DNA of 49,479 bases from Chloroflexota bacterium (lineage in GTDB: Bacteria > Chloroflexota > Dehalococcoidia > Lucifugimonadales > Australimonadaceae): NCBI GenBank assembly GCA_027618515.1, contig JAQCEV010000009.1:1-49479 (forward strand), in the 5' to 3' direction. A model generated the notes under the pieces. The model saw nothing but the letters and a program-made list of their open reading frames with translations. It ran no database searches and was not told the origin of the DNA. Both the position numbers and the translations under genes were made by a program. Shown here in pieces: positions 1 to 8,198 of the stretch (its first letter is position 1; each line of letters opens with the position of its first letter).

Positions 1-159
1 CCCGTTGGAGCAGCCTGATCACAGTACGAGGGTGACGCTCTTACACCACTTGACGGGACACGACCCGACACCTTGGCACTTTGGCGTAACGGCCTGCTTC
101 CCGGACAAAAACGCAACGACACCTTGCCTGAACACCTCCGATACCTTCGCATTTCTGGC
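1..159. other. Left-edge sequence without a supported gene
   Basis: These 159 bases come before the repeat array. Short reading frames exist, but none shows a recognisable domain, a ribosome binding site or a codon pattern like the neighbouring genes. It may be intergenic sequence or the tail of something outside the window. Confidence 0.4.
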
Positions 160-440
160 GAGCCCCGGCGCGACCAGCGACCTTTAGTCCGGCGGCGGAG
201 CCAAGAGTTCCGAGGGCGAGCCCCGACTGGCTACACGACCGAACCCACCAACGAGCCCGGGGCCCCGGAGCGCCCAGCGACCTTTAGTCCGGCGGACGAA
301 GTCCATGAGATCCGAGGGCGAGCCCCGACTTGCTACGCGATCTGCCTAGAATCGAGCCCGGGAAACCTAGCGGCGAAGCCAAGAGTTTCGAGGGCGAGCC
401 CCGACTTGCTCCACGCCTGCACCCACCAACGAGCCCGGGG
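160..440 (-). repeat. Three tandem copies of a ~100-bp dispersed repeat
   Basis: Three head-to-tail units (about 165-261, 263-362, and a shorter one at 363-440) share blocks such as gcgacctttagtccggcgg, cgagggcgagccccgact and gagcccggg. These are the reverse complement of the two units at 49246-49479 and of a single unit at 9118-9199. The units differ by small substitutions and length changes, so the array is diverged rather than freshly duplicated. It has many short complementary GC-rich blocks. I see no coding sequence in it and no transposase nearby. Confidence 0.85.
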
Positions 441-486
441 TGTACCCTGGCCGCAACAATAAACACACGACCTCTGGAGGACAACG

Positions 487-1218
487 ATGGCTGTTTGGGA
501 TGACGCACTAACTGGACGCGACCGCGAGCTTTACGAGCGAGTCCTCGTCGAGCGCAAACTGGGGCATCGGCCCGCCGTCGTAGTGATCGACGTCAACTAC
601 GCCTTCGTGGGCTCCCACCCCATGCCCATTGAAGAGGCTATCGAGGAGTACCGAACCTCCTGCGGCGAGATCGGCTGGGAGGCCATCCCCCACATCCGCG
701 AACTCACCGACACGGCGCGCGAAATGGGTGTGCCCATCTTCTACAGCACCGCCATCAGCACCCCCTACAACCGAGGGTCTGCCGAGCGCGGCATCGGCTG
801 GGGCCAAGAGCCCGGTCGGCCTGCCAAGCAAACCAAGAGCGACGAAGACATCCAGAAGCAGATCGAGGGCAACAAGATCGTCGCGGAACTCGGCATGCAG
901 CCCGGCGATTTCCTCATCGAGAAGACCGGCGCCAGCGTGTTCCTCGGAACCCCGCTCGTCAGCCAACTCATCGACCTCGGCGTCGACACGGTGATCCTCT
1001 GCGGCACCACCACCAGCGGCTGCGTCCGCGCAACGGCGGTCGAGGCGTCCAACTACAACTTCCACGCCGCCATCGTCGAGGAGGGCACGTTCGACCGCTT
1101 CGAGATCAGCCACAAAGTCAGCCTCATGGACGTCCACGCCAAGTACGGTCGCGTCATGTCTCAGGGCGAAGCACTTGAGTACCTCAAGACATCCGCAGAG
1201 CCGTCCATAGCCCGTTAG
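487..1218 (+). CDS. Isochorismatase-fold amidohydrolase (N-carbamoylsarcosine/maleamate amidase-like)
   Basis: This is a 243-residue cysteine hydrolase of the isochorismatase superfamily. The catalytic triad is visible: Asp35 in VVVIDVNYAF, Lys146 in LIEKTGAS and Cys179 in GTTTSGCVRATA. The last motif is typical of the N-carbamoylsarcosine amidohydrolase and maleamate amidohydrolase branch rather than true isochorismatases. The family hydrolyses C-N bonds of small carboxylated amides in the cytoplasm through a cysteine acyl-enzyme. The ATG follows a ctctggaggacaacg ribosome binding site. A LigB-type dioxygenase begins 24 bases downstream, so the two are probably co-transcribed and act on the same degradation route. 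The exact substrate cannot be read from the sequence. Confidence 0.88.
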   Translation: MAVWDDALTGRDRELYERVLVERKLGHRPAVVVIDVNYAFVGSHPMPIEEAIEEYRTSCGEIGWEAIPHIRELTDTAREMGVPIFYSTAISTPYNRGSAERGIGWGQEPGRPAKQTKSDEDIQKQIEGNKIVAELGMQPGDFLIEKTGASVFLGTPLVSQLIDLGVDTVILCGTTTSGCVRATAVEASNYNFHAAIVEEGTFDRFEISHKVSLMDVHAKYGRVMSQGEALEYLKTSAEPSIAR

Positions 1219-1242
1219 CCCTAACCACCAAGGAGTCCCCAG

Positions 1243-2337
1243 ATGGCAGAGATCGTTCTCGGCATAGGCACATCACACAGTCCGACCCTCTCAACCGCAA
1301 ATCACAACGAATGGTTCGCGTATGCGCAGGGCGACCACCGCCACCACGAGTTGATCCACCAAGAGACCGGCACCAGCGTCTCCTACGAGGATCTCGCAAC
1401 TCTAGCAGCGCCACAGATGCGCGAGCGACCGATCACGGAAGACGTTTTCAAGCAGCAGTACGACGCCTGCCAATCCGCCATCGCCGAGCTTGCGAAAACG
1501 ATCAAGACCGTGAACCCGGACATCACAGTCATCATCAGCGACGACCAAGACGAGATGTTCTTCGATGACAACATGCCGACCTTCGTCGTCTACTGGGGCG
1601 ACTCGTTCCCCGTAACGCCTTTCGAACTCGAGCGCCTCAACCTGCCTCCCGAGTTCACCGCCATCGGCGAGTCGTTGCGGCGAGGCTACGGCGACGAGTT
1701 GATCGACATCCCAATCGCCTCAGGCCTCGGTCGGCACGTCATCGACCACATGATCCAGAACGAGTTCGATGTTGCCCACGCCACCTACCGAAACCCGATC
1801 GTCGGCGGCAGCGTTGCCCGGCGCTACCCAACCCAGGACGGCGGCGAGTTGGACTACGCCAGACAGACGCCGGAGCATGGCCAAGGCCTGCCCCACGGCT
1901 TTTCGTTCGCCGTCCAGCGCCTATTTGAAAAACAACCCCGGACGATCCTGCCGGTGTTCCAGAACACCTGTTATCCGCCCAACCAGCCAACGCCCAAGCG
2001 CTCGTACGCATTCGGGCGCGCCATCCACGACGCCATCGCCTCGTGGGACAGCGACGCCCGCGTCGCCGTGATCGCGTCAGGCGGCCTCAGCCACTTCGTC
2101 GTTGACGAGCTACTTGACCACATGGTTCTCGACGCCCTGGCCGCCAAAGACGCCCAAGCGCTCCAGAACCTGCCACGACACCGCCTGCTGTCGGCCGCGT
2201 CGGAGTCCCAGAACTGGGTCGCCCTCGGCGGCGCGCTCGCAGACACGCCACTCCAGATGGAGCTCGTCGACTACGTACCCGTGTACCGCACCGAGGCCGG
2301 CACGGGCGGAGGCTGGGCCTTCGCCCGCTGGATCTAA
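1243..2337 (+). CDS. LigB-superfamily (class III) extradiol ring-cleavage dioxygenase
   Basis: This 364-residue protein has the layout of the LigB-type extradiol dioxygenases, which use Fe(II) to open catecholic rings next to the diol. Visible family features are the N-terminal GIGTSHSPTLS with a metal-ligand-type His12, a VIISDDQDE strand in the position of the usual second motif, and the C-terminal SGGLSHFVVDE. It has a paralogue at 7109-8071 on the other strand, sharing SGGLSH, SWDS and LVDYVP blocks, so the region carries two diverged copies. An AAGGAG site precedes the ATG. It lies directly after the amidohydrolase gene, as expected for ring cleavage followed by side-chain or amide hydrolysis. 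The ring substrate is unknown. Confidence 0.88.
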   Translation: MAEIVLGIGTSHSPTLSTANHNEWFAYAQGDHRHHELIHQETGTSVSYEDLATLAAPQMRERPITEDVFKQQYDACQSAIAELAKTIKTVNPDITVIISDDQDEMFFDDNMPTFVVYWGDSFPVTPFELERLNLPPEFTAIGESLRRGYGDELIDIPIASGLGRHVIDHMIQNEFDVAHATYRNPIVGGSVARRYPTQDGGELDYARQTPEHGQGLPHGFSFAVQRLFEKQPRTILPVFQNTCYPPNQPTPKRSYAFGRAIHDAIASWDSDARVAVIASGGLSHFVVDELLDHMVLDALAAKDAQALQNLPRHRLLSAASESQNWVALGGALADTPLQMELVDYVPVYRTEAGTGGGWAFARWI

Positions 2338-2340
2338 ATC

Positions 2341-2715
2341 CTAAACATACGTGTGAGTGATGATCTCCCAGCTATGCCCATCGAGAGAGTCCCTGAAGTA
2401 GAACCCGCGCCCCTGATGCTTATGGTTGATCTCCATATCATCCTGGATGCCCGGCCCGCTGCCGAAGGGGATCCCCTCCGCCTTCACGCGGCCCAAGATC
2501 GCGTCGAACTCCTCGTCCGACGCCAGGAAAGCGTAGTGGCTGCCGCGGAACTCCCCCTCCCGGTCGGCAAAGTCCAACGACAGATTGTCATCGATATGAA
2601 CCGGCGAGAAGTGGCCCCACCGGCCATCGAATGTCAGCCCGAACATGCGGGCGATGAAACGCGCGGACTCATCTTGGTCGTGCGCAAGAACGATCGTGTG
2701 ATCCAGGTGCAACAT
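2341..2715 (-). CDS. VOC-family (glyoxalase/bleomycin resistance fold) protein
   Basis: This 124-residue single-domain VOC protein begins LDHTIVLAHDQDESARF and ends DGHSWEIITHTY. The early His, the mid-protein SHYAFL and the late SWEI glutamate match the usual metal-ligand positions of glyoxalase/dioxygenase-type VOC domains. I chose the ATG at 2715 because AAGGAGGG lies at ideal spacing just upstream; a longer reading frame to 2751 has no such support. It converges tail to tail with the dioxygenase gene (three bases between stops) and diverges from the TAXI-like gene. It could be a small dioxygenase, isomerase or binding protein. Confidence 0.85.
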   Translation of the reverse strand: MLHLDHTIVLAHDQDESARFIARMFGLTFDGRWGHFSPVHIDDNLSLDFADREGEFRGSHYAFLASDEEFDAILGRVKAEGIPFGSGPGIQDDMEINHKHQGRGFYFRDSLDGHSWEIITHTYV

Positions 2716-2819
2716 ACTTTCCCTCCTTGGGAATACTAAAGAGAGCAACAAGCCACCAACGCGCGGATTATATGCCTACGGCGCTATCCTACCGCCAGCC
2801 CATCTCCCAGGAGCAACCC

Positions 2820-3770
2820 ATGACTCAAGACCAACGCAAACCCATCCGGTTCGGCTCGTCCTGGTCCACCCAACTCAGGCTGACTCAATCGCTCGGACGC
2901 GGGCTCGCCGCCCTCACTCCCACCGACGCGACGATCGTGGTAACCGGCCCAGGCGGTCTCAGCCAATTGGCCAACGGCGACATCGACGTGGCGTTCCTCA
3001 AGTCGGTCAACAACGAGCACCGCTTCACGGGCAAGGGCTATTTCGCTGGCGACAAGCCGGATTCCTGGATGCGCTCCATAGCCTGGCTACCGCACGAGGA
3101 TCGCTTCCTGTTCGCCGTCGCACCCTGGACCGGCATCACGTCGTTCGAGGACATCGCCAGCAAGAAGCCAGCGCTCAAGGTCGGCGGGCGCGCCGCCGGC
3201 ATGGTGCTCAATGAGTACGGCTTCTCCTACGACGACATCGTCACTTGGGGCGGCAGCGTCAGTGGGATGGAACACACCGCAGCCGAGGCCCAGGCCCGCC
3301 ACGACCGTGGCGAGCTCGACGCGTTCTTCGGCGACGGCTCAGCGTTCGACTTCTCAGCGTGGGAGTGGGTAGCAGCCCACGGCTACCGATTCTTGGACAT
3401 CAGCGAACCAGTCATGGAGTCGTTAGTCAGCAAAGGCCTACGCCGCAACGTCACGCCCGCCGGGTTCCTCATGGGCATCGACCACACGCTCAACGCGCTG
3501 GACGATTCCCACATCGTGCTGACCTGCAGCGAAGCGCTCGACGACGACCTCGCCTACAACCTGGCCAAGGCGATCGACCTCAACAAGCAGGACCTCGAGT
3601 TGAACTCGATCCAACTCGCCTACACGCCGAGCACCAAGCTGCCCCAGACCGAGGTCACGCAGTGGTCGTCGCTCACCAGCCAGATCCAGCGTCAGTGGGA
3701 CGAGAGCATCGTCGGCGCGCCACTTCACCCCGGTGCCAAGCGCTACTACCAGGAGATCGGAGCGCTCTAG
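2820..3770 (+). CDS. TAXI-family solute-binding-like protein without an export signal
   Basis: This is a 316-residue protein resembling the TAXI branch of TRAP-type substrate-binding proteins: an N-terminal FGSSWSTQ strand, the GGLSQLANGDIDVAF block, and a late PLHPGAKRYYQE segment seen in TAXI proteins. The ATG at 2820 follows cccaggagcaaccc. The residues after it (MTQDQRKPIRF) are polar, with no signal peptide or lipobox, and an upstream extension to 2727 adds no hydrophobic stretch. No TRAP membrane subunit lies nearby. It is therefore likely a cytoplasmic protein, perhaps a ligand sensor or enzyme on the binding-protein fold. The tail overlaps the convergent DUF427 gene by four bases. Confidence 0.75.
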   Translation: MTQDQRKPIRFGSSWSTQLRLTQSLGRGLAALTPTDATIVVTGPGGLSQLANGDIDVAFLKSVNNEHRFTGKGYFAGDKPDSWMRSIAWLPHEDRFLFAVAPWTGITSFEDIASKKPALKVGGRAAGMVLNEYGFSYDDIVTWGGSVSGMEHTAAEAQARHDRGELDAFFGDGSAFDFSAWEWVAAHGYRFLDISEPVMESLVSKGLRRNVTPAGFLMGIDHTLNALDDSHIVLTCSEALDDDLAYNLAKAIDLNKQDLELNSIQLAYTPSTKLPQTEVTQWSSLTSQIQRQWDESIVGAPLHPGAKRYYQEIGAL

Positions 3771-4069
3771 CCCTCTATCTTGACCTTGCCCAGAAAGGCC
3801 ACGCGACGGTAAAAAGCGACGTAGTCCTTGATGGCTATCGCCGCAGCCGAAGGGTTGTGATAAGCCCACCCCGCGTTACCTATCACCTTGTCGCCAACCA
3901 CGACATCGTAATAGGCCGCGCGGCCCTTCCAAGGGCATACCGTCACCTGACCGCTGTCCCGGAAGTTGTCCCAATTCACCGAGTCAGGAGGAAAGTAGTG
4001 ATTCCCCTCAACAACTATCGTCTTATCGCTCTCTGCCAGCACAACACCGTCTCTGATCGCTCTCACCAC
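3767..4069 (-). CDS. DUF427 domain protein (single domain)
   Basis: This is a 100-residue protein consisting of one DUF427 domain. Recognisable features are the VVVEGNHYFPPDSV block, CPWKGRAAYYDVVVGD with the conserved CPWKG, and NAGWAYHNPSAAA. DUF427 proteins are small cytoplasmic beta-rich proteins of unknown function. It is the last gene of a leftward cluster starting at the LigB paralogue at 8071, about 70 bases after the LLM oxidoreductase. A second protein with two DUF427-like domains lies at 44487-45284. Its stop codon overlaps that of the TAXI-like gene. Confidence 0.88.
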   Translation of the reverse strand: MVRAIRDGVVLAESDKTIVVEGNHYFPPDSVNWDNFRDSGQVTVCPWKGRAAYYDVVVGDKVIGNAGWAYHNPSAAAIAIKDYVAFYRRVAFLGKVKIEG

Positions 4070-4139
4070 AACGTCCTCCTCAGCTTCACTGCTTCAGATT
4101 TGATGCCAGGCAGGCCAACGACGTTGCATCGCTAGCGGA

Positions 4140-5069
4140 TCAGATCTTACCGATGAGCCCCTTCAGCAACTCGCGAGTGCGCGGGATCGACTGGTCGTCG
4201 TCTCGGGAAAGGGTGATGAACGCCGCGAAATAGTCCGTGGCACCAGCATCAGCCAGGTCACGAAGCTGCGCCTCGACCTCGGCCTCGTTGCCCACGATCG
4301 CCACGCCCTCAGGCCCGGCAACACCCTCGATGTCCAGCATGCGGCGATAGTTCACCAGTTGTCCGTAGCGTCCGAGCCCCTTGGCCACGCGCTCGCGAGC
4401 CTTGTCCGGCTCGTCGGTCACGCAGATCGGCAGAGCCGCCACGATCCGCGAACGTGGTCGCCCCGACGCCTTCGCCGCTTCTGCGAGCTTTGGCGCGATG
4501 TGCGTGCGGATCGTCTTAGGGCCCGTCACCCACAACAGCGTGCCGTCAGCCAACTCAGCTGCCATCCGCAACATCCGAGGTCCCAATGCTGCGAGCAACA
4601 CTGAAGGGGGCATCACTCCCGCCAGCTCCAGCGAGCCACTGGTGGAGATCATGTCGCCGTGAAACTCCACCGTTTGTTCGTTGAGCAGCGGTTGCAACAC
4701 GGCGAGGTACTCGTACATGAAGTGCGCCGGCCTGTCGTAGGAGTGGTTCCACGTCCTCGGTGCGGTCTCAGGGTGAGCCAGGCCGATCCCCAGCGTTAGG
4801 CGTCCGTTGGCGACCGAGTTAGCCGTCAGCGCCTGCTGTGCCATCAGCAGCGGCTCCCGCGAGTACACCGGAATCACACCCGTCACCAGTTCGATGCGTG
4901 ATGTCGCCTGGCCGGCCAACGCCACGGAGATCAGCGAGTCGGCACCGCGTATGTGCGTGAACCACGCCGCCTCGAAGCCATCCGCCTCCGCGATCACCGT
5001 CTGCTCGACCTGCGAGTCGATCCCGCCGTCGCCACCACCGAAACTACCCACACCTACGCCTATTCTCAT
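4140..5069 (-). CDS. LLM-class flavin/F420-dependent oxidoreductase
   Basis: This 309-residue luciferase-like TIM-barrel protein is most like the F420-dependent branch. The N-terminus MRIGVGVGSFGG, the AEADGFEAAWFTH helix-strand, RIELVTGVIPVYSREPLLMAQQA, and GRLTLGIGLAH are hallmark segments. The family catalyses hydride transfer or monooxygenation on cyclic and aliphatic substrates using FMN or F420. The gene sits between the SnoaL-like and DUF427 genes in the leftward cluster, with a ~30-base gap upstream, so it is probably part of one transcript with the LigB paralogue. Which cofactor it uses cannot be settled from sequence alone. Confidence 0.9.
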   Translation of the reverse strand: MRIGVGVGSFGGGDGGIDSQVEQTVIAEADGFEAAWFTHIRGADSLISVALAGQATSRIELVTGVIPVYSREPLLMAQQALTANSVANGRLTLGIGLAHPETAPRTWNHSYDRPAHFMYEYLAVLQPLLNEQTVEFHGDMISTSGSLELAGVMPPSVLLAALGPRMLRMAAELADGTLLWVTGPKTIRTHIAPKLAEAAKASGRPRSRIVAALPICVTDEPDKARERVAKGLGRYGQLVNYRRMLDIEGVAGPEGVAIVGNEAEVEAQLRDLADAGATDYFAAFITLSRDDDQSIPRTRELLKGLIGKI

Positions 5070-5100
5070 GGCTTGTCCTCTCGTCTATTGAAACTCGAAA

Positions 5101-5493
5101 TCACATGACCGGGGAGCCATGATGGTGGGCGATGCGCCACTCGCCGTTCTCGCGGCGGAAGAGGTTCGTCGTGGCTACGAGGCCTTCGACGACGCGACCT
5201 CCCTGGACTGACGTGAGGCGTTCAGTGCAGATGACCCACGCCAATTCGCCCTCAACGTAGGCTTCGGGGTCGACGATCGTGAACTGCATGACCCCCGCGT
5301 TGTCGAAGATACGCTCCCAACTCGCCTTCACGTCAGCGCGCCCCGATACGAGGGGCCAGCCGGGGTGCACCACGCGCACCGGCTCATCATGCGCCAGTAT
5401 CGCGTCCAGCAAATCGCCGTCCAGACTTTCAACCGCTCGGTAGAACGCAGCGTTAGCGGCGATCACTGCTTCTTGGTCGTTGGAGGTGGTCAT
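5101..5493 (-). CDS. SnoaL-like / NTF2-fold protein
   Basis: This is a 130-residue NTF2-fold protein of the SnoaL/ketosteroid-isomerase type. It has an N-terminal helix AVIAANAAFYRAVESLDGDLLDAIL, the LAHDEPVRVVHPGWPLVSGR pocket strand, a central SWERIFDN helix and a C-terminal NLFRRENGEWRIAHHHGS strand. Members act as hydrolases, isomerases or small-ligand binding proteins. I prefer the ATG at 5493 after GGAAAGGG over a reading frame reaching 5514. It lies between the MmgE/PrpD and LLM genes, 27-31 bases from each, in one leftward cluster. Confidence 0.85.
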   Translation of the reverse strand: MTTSNDQEAVIAANAAFYRAVESLDGDLLDAILAHDEPVRVVHPGWPLVSGRADVKASWERIFDNAGVMQFTIVDPEAYVEGELAWVICTERLTSVQGGRVVEGLVATTNLFRRENGEWRIAHHHGSPVM

Positions 5494-5520
5494 CTCGGCC
5501 CTTTCCTGGTGCACACACTC

Positions 5521-6870
5521 TTACACACGCAAAGACTCGACCCACGAGGTCACGGATGGCTCGTCCTCGAATGCCCACAAGCGGGCGAGCACGGCGTCGA
5601 CGCGAGCGGCGGGCATCACGCCACGGGCCAACGACCTGAACTTGGTTTCGATCTCTGCGTCTGTCAGCGGGTTCAACTCGTGGCCCTTGGCGTTGGGCAC
5701 CAGCGCTTCGAAGGTCTGCCCATCGACACTTGCGGAGATGTGCGCTGACAGCGCGCCAGGGAACGCAGCGGTCATCGACGCGTCTTCTCGCACGCTGATG
5801 TGGGGGAGCAACGATTGAATCTCAGGATCGAGGATTCGCTCATCGGTGAACTGCGCGGGCGTGACCTCGCCATCCACCAGCGCCACCGCCACCAGATAAG
5901 GGATGCTGTGGTCCGCCGTCTCACGGTCGTGAACGATCCACTTGGTCGGGTCCGCGCTGCTACGAACAGCGTGGCCATACGATGTCACGACGATGTCGTC
6001 CGGCGTGCGACCGTCGAGCGAATCGCGGAGGGCGAGCGCGGCCCAGATCGCCGCCTGCGCGTTGTACTGCGCTGGGAACGCCTTGATGCTGGAGCGATCG
6101 GTGTGGAACGCCTGGTCCCGACCTCCGAACTGGGGTATTTCGGGCATCTCGCCAAGCACTCCGGCCAAGCCACCTGAGGCTACGAATACCTCACCGGGCC
6201 CTGTCATGCCCATCGCCGCCAGGCGGGCGCAGAACACGCCTCCCTTGGCGGCGTTGGCGGCTGAACCCGATTTCCACATGCTCAGTTGGCCGTCCCGCGA
6301 GACCTTGAGTGAAACGTTTGACGCCGTTGCCATGGCGACAGCGTGGGCTGTCTGCTCCTCGCTGAGGCCCATGACCTTACAGGCACCTACTGCCGAGCCG
6401 ATCGCGACGTGCAGCGAGTGGTCGATACCGTGCGCACCCAGGCGTTCCGCTTCAGCGAGCGCGCACACCGTCTCAAACGCCACAACCATTGCCAGTAGCG
6501 CGTCGCCGCCTGCTAGACCAACGGCGTCGGCCATCGCGAGCGTTCCGGCGATGGTGTCGCTGGGGTGGCCGCCTTCTTTCGCCATGTAGGTGTCGTTGAA
6601 GTCCAGGTAACGCACCATCAACGAATTGGCGAAGGCCGCGGTGTCCACCGTGGTCAGTTCGCCCGAGAAGAAGACGCGCGCCGACGGCTCGCCTCGGGTG
6701 GTTGCCGCCACTTGCCGGGCGATGGTCACGGGCACCCCGTCGAGCCCACCGAGCGCGCAGCCCATGGTGTCCACCAGCCGACGCTTCATGCCATGAAGCG
6801 CAGCAGGGGGGATGTCGTCGCGGGTCAGGCCGACCGAGTAGGAGGCTATTGCTTGGGTTATCGTGTCCAC
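5521..6870 (-). CDS. MmgE/PrpD family protein (2-methylcitrate dehydratase-like)
   Basis: This is a 449-residue MmgE/PrpD family protein. The start region DTITQAIASYSVGLTRDDIP followed by KRRLVDTMGCALGG is the classic family N-terminus, and YLDFNDTYMAKEGGHPSDTIAG, HGIDHSLHVAIGSAVGA and GVFCARLAAMGMTGP complete the all-alpha domain. Family members dehydrate 2-methylcitrate or related tricarboxylates, and many PrpD homologues in degradation clusters have other substrates. The start is taken as the GTG at 6870, because that gives the family N-terminus. A TTG at 6930 would add 20 residues overlapping the upstream gene. It lies directly after the small membrane protein gene in the leftward cluster. 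Confidence 0.88.
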   Translation of the reverse strand: MDTITQAIASYSVGLTRDDIPPAALHGMKRRLVDTMGCALGGLDGVPVTIARQVAATTRGEPSARVFFSGELTTVDTAAFANSLMVRYLDFNDTYMAKEGGHPSDTIAGTLAMADAVGLAGGDALLAMVVAFETVCALAEAERLGAHGIDHSLHVAIGSAVGACKVMGLSEEQTAHAVAMATASNVSLKVSRDGQLSMWKSGSAANAAKGGVFCARLAAMGMTGPGEVFVASGGLAGVLGEMPEIPQFGGRDQAFHTDRSSIKAFPAQYNAQAAIWAALALRDSLDGRTPDDIVVTSYGHAVRSSADPTKWIVHDRETADHSIPYLVAVALVDGEVTPAQFTDERILDPEIQSLLPHISVREDASMTAAFPGALSAHISASVDGQTFEALVPNAKGHELNPLTDAEIETKFRSLARGVMPAARVDAVLARLWAFEDEPSVTSWVESLRV

Positions 6871-6880
6871 GCCGTGAATC

Positions 6881-7081
6881 CTACTCCCTATCAACGCTCT
6901 CGACAGATCGGCCCACAAGAACGTACGCAAGCAGGCCCACGACGTTGCCGAACAACACGACCAAGACCCAGAAGCGCTTATTGCCGCCGAGGACTTCCCG
7001 TTCCGGCTTCCTCAGGTCAGAGAGCGACCACGCCAGCAAGCCGATGTAGGCCACAACGAACAGAGGGAGGAGCAGTGGCAT
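6881..7081 (-). CDS. Small PLDc_N-type membrane protein
   Basis: This 66-residue protein has two hydrophobic segments, LLLPLFVVAYIGLLAWSL (residues 3-20) and FWVLVVLFGNVVGLLAYVLVG (about 37-57), separated by a basic loop. The layout matches the phospholipase D-nuclease N-terminal (PLDc_N) two-helix domain that occurs alone as a small membrane protein. It lies 10 bases upstream of the PrpD start and 27 bases after the LigB paralogue, on the same strand, so it appears to be part of the same transcript. Its function is unknown. Confidence 0.78.
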   Translation of the reverse strand: MPLLLPLFVVAYIGLLAWSLSDLRKPEREVLGGNKRFWVLVVLFGNVVGLLAYVLVGRSVESVDRE

Positions 7082-7108
7082 CCTCGATGTTCCCCCCGCA
7101 CCCCTCGC

Positions 7109-8071
7109 TTAGCCCCAAGTCCCGTAGGTCAGTCCATGGCCGGTGCCAGCCAGCGACCTGAACGCCGGTACGTAGTCAACGAGCGTCATGTTCGTGGGGG
7201 CCATCGCCGCAGCGACCGTGACCCAGTTGAGAATCTCGGGCGTGCCAGGCGCGCCGTTGAGTTGCTCGCGGGGGAGCTCAGCCAGATCGGCGAGGTCGCC
7301 ACTGGTCAGACCGGCGACCACGCGTGCGTCTAGCTTTTCATCGATGACCTGGTGGCTCAATCCACCCGACGCCATCAGGCCTACCCGCAGTGACGAGTCC
7401 CACGACTCGATCGTCTCCCGCAGGGCTTTGCCAAGCGCGACGCATCGCGCGGCACTCGCTTGGTACGGTAGGTAACGGGAGAGCATGAACGGCACGATAG
7501 GAGTCGTGGATCCCTCCGGCAGCAGGTCGTAGACGAAGCCAAACGCCTCATCGATGGCCTCGCCTTCGCGAAGGCCGTCTTTGCACGCGATGTCGAATCC
7601 CCGCTCTATGAGCCCGCTGATCAAGTGGTTGGCCAACTCAGGGTGGCCAGCCTTGTCGGTCGTCTGGGGCTTGGGGCGGTTGCCGCGATCCTGGAATCGA
7701 GCGTCCGGGTCAAACGGCTCATTGTTCGGCACGGTCACGGCGAACGCCTCAGAGCGCATCACGCCGAACACCGCCTGCGAGTCGTCTGGCCAGATGCGAT
7801 GCGCATTGCTGACCACGACCATGACATCGACGTTCGCCGCTGCGACCGATTCGCGTAGCTTGGCCAGTGCTGCAAGGAGAGCGGCGCCACGCTCTTGGCG
7901 CTTCTCCAACGTCAGTTCGGCCTCCATTCCTGGGCGCACCTTCGCGAGGTGTGCCTCAAAGTCGAATCGGGGGTCGTTCTTATCGCCCGCTCCCAAGCGT
8001 GTCCATTCTTCGGGAGGGGTCCGGTTCGTCGGACCGTGGGAGCTGCCTACCCCGTACGTTATGGTTGCCAT
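7109..8071 (-). CDS. LigB-superfamily extradiol dioxygenase, second paralogue
   Basis: This 320-residue protein is a class III extradiol dioxygenase of the LigB type. Visible are the N-terminal YGVGSSHGPTNRT His motif, VVVSNAHRIWPDDSQ in the position of the second metal/proton-transfer motif, GFDIACKDGLREGEAID, and MASGGLSHQVIDEKLD. It aligns with the protein at 1243-2337 in its C-terminal third but differs in the substrate-side segments, suggesting a different ring substrate. It is the first gene of a leftward six-gene cluster and diverges from the FAH-family gene at 8199 across a 127-base gap that must hold both promoters. Confidence 0.87.
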   Translation of the reverse strand: MATITYGVGSSHGPTNRTPPEEWTRLGAGDKNDPRFDFEAHLAKVRPGMEAELTLEKRQERGAALLAALAKLRESVAAANVDVMVVVSNAHRIWPDDSQAVFGVMRSEAFAVTVPNNEPFDPDARFQDRGNRPKPQTTDKAGHPELANHLISGLIERGFDIACKDGLREGEAIDEAFGFVYDLLPEGSTTPIVPFMLSRYLPYQASAARCVALGKALRETIESWDSSLRVGLMASGGLSHQVIDEKLDARVVAGLTSGDLADLAELPREQLNGAPGTPEILNWVTVAAAMAPTNMTLVDYVPAFRSLAGTGHGLTYGTWG

Positions 8072-8198
8072 CGATCGCCTCCAGCCGTGCCAAGTTCTCG
8101 GTCATTTGCGCGACAGGATAGGCCACACAGCCCCGCGCCGTCTGCGTTGGCTGGTGTATGCTCCGCGCCGCACCCACTCAGCACCACGGAGGCACACC

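Noticed and set aside
508-1137. Long leftward frame opposite the isochorismatase-fold gene
   Set aside because: It is composed of low-complexity antisense translation of the high-GC gene and has no ribosome binding site or family.
7554-8198. N-terminal extension of the FAH frame
   Set aside because: It overlaps the LigB paralogue on the other strand, and the ATG at 8199 has an excellent ribosome binding site and family-like start.
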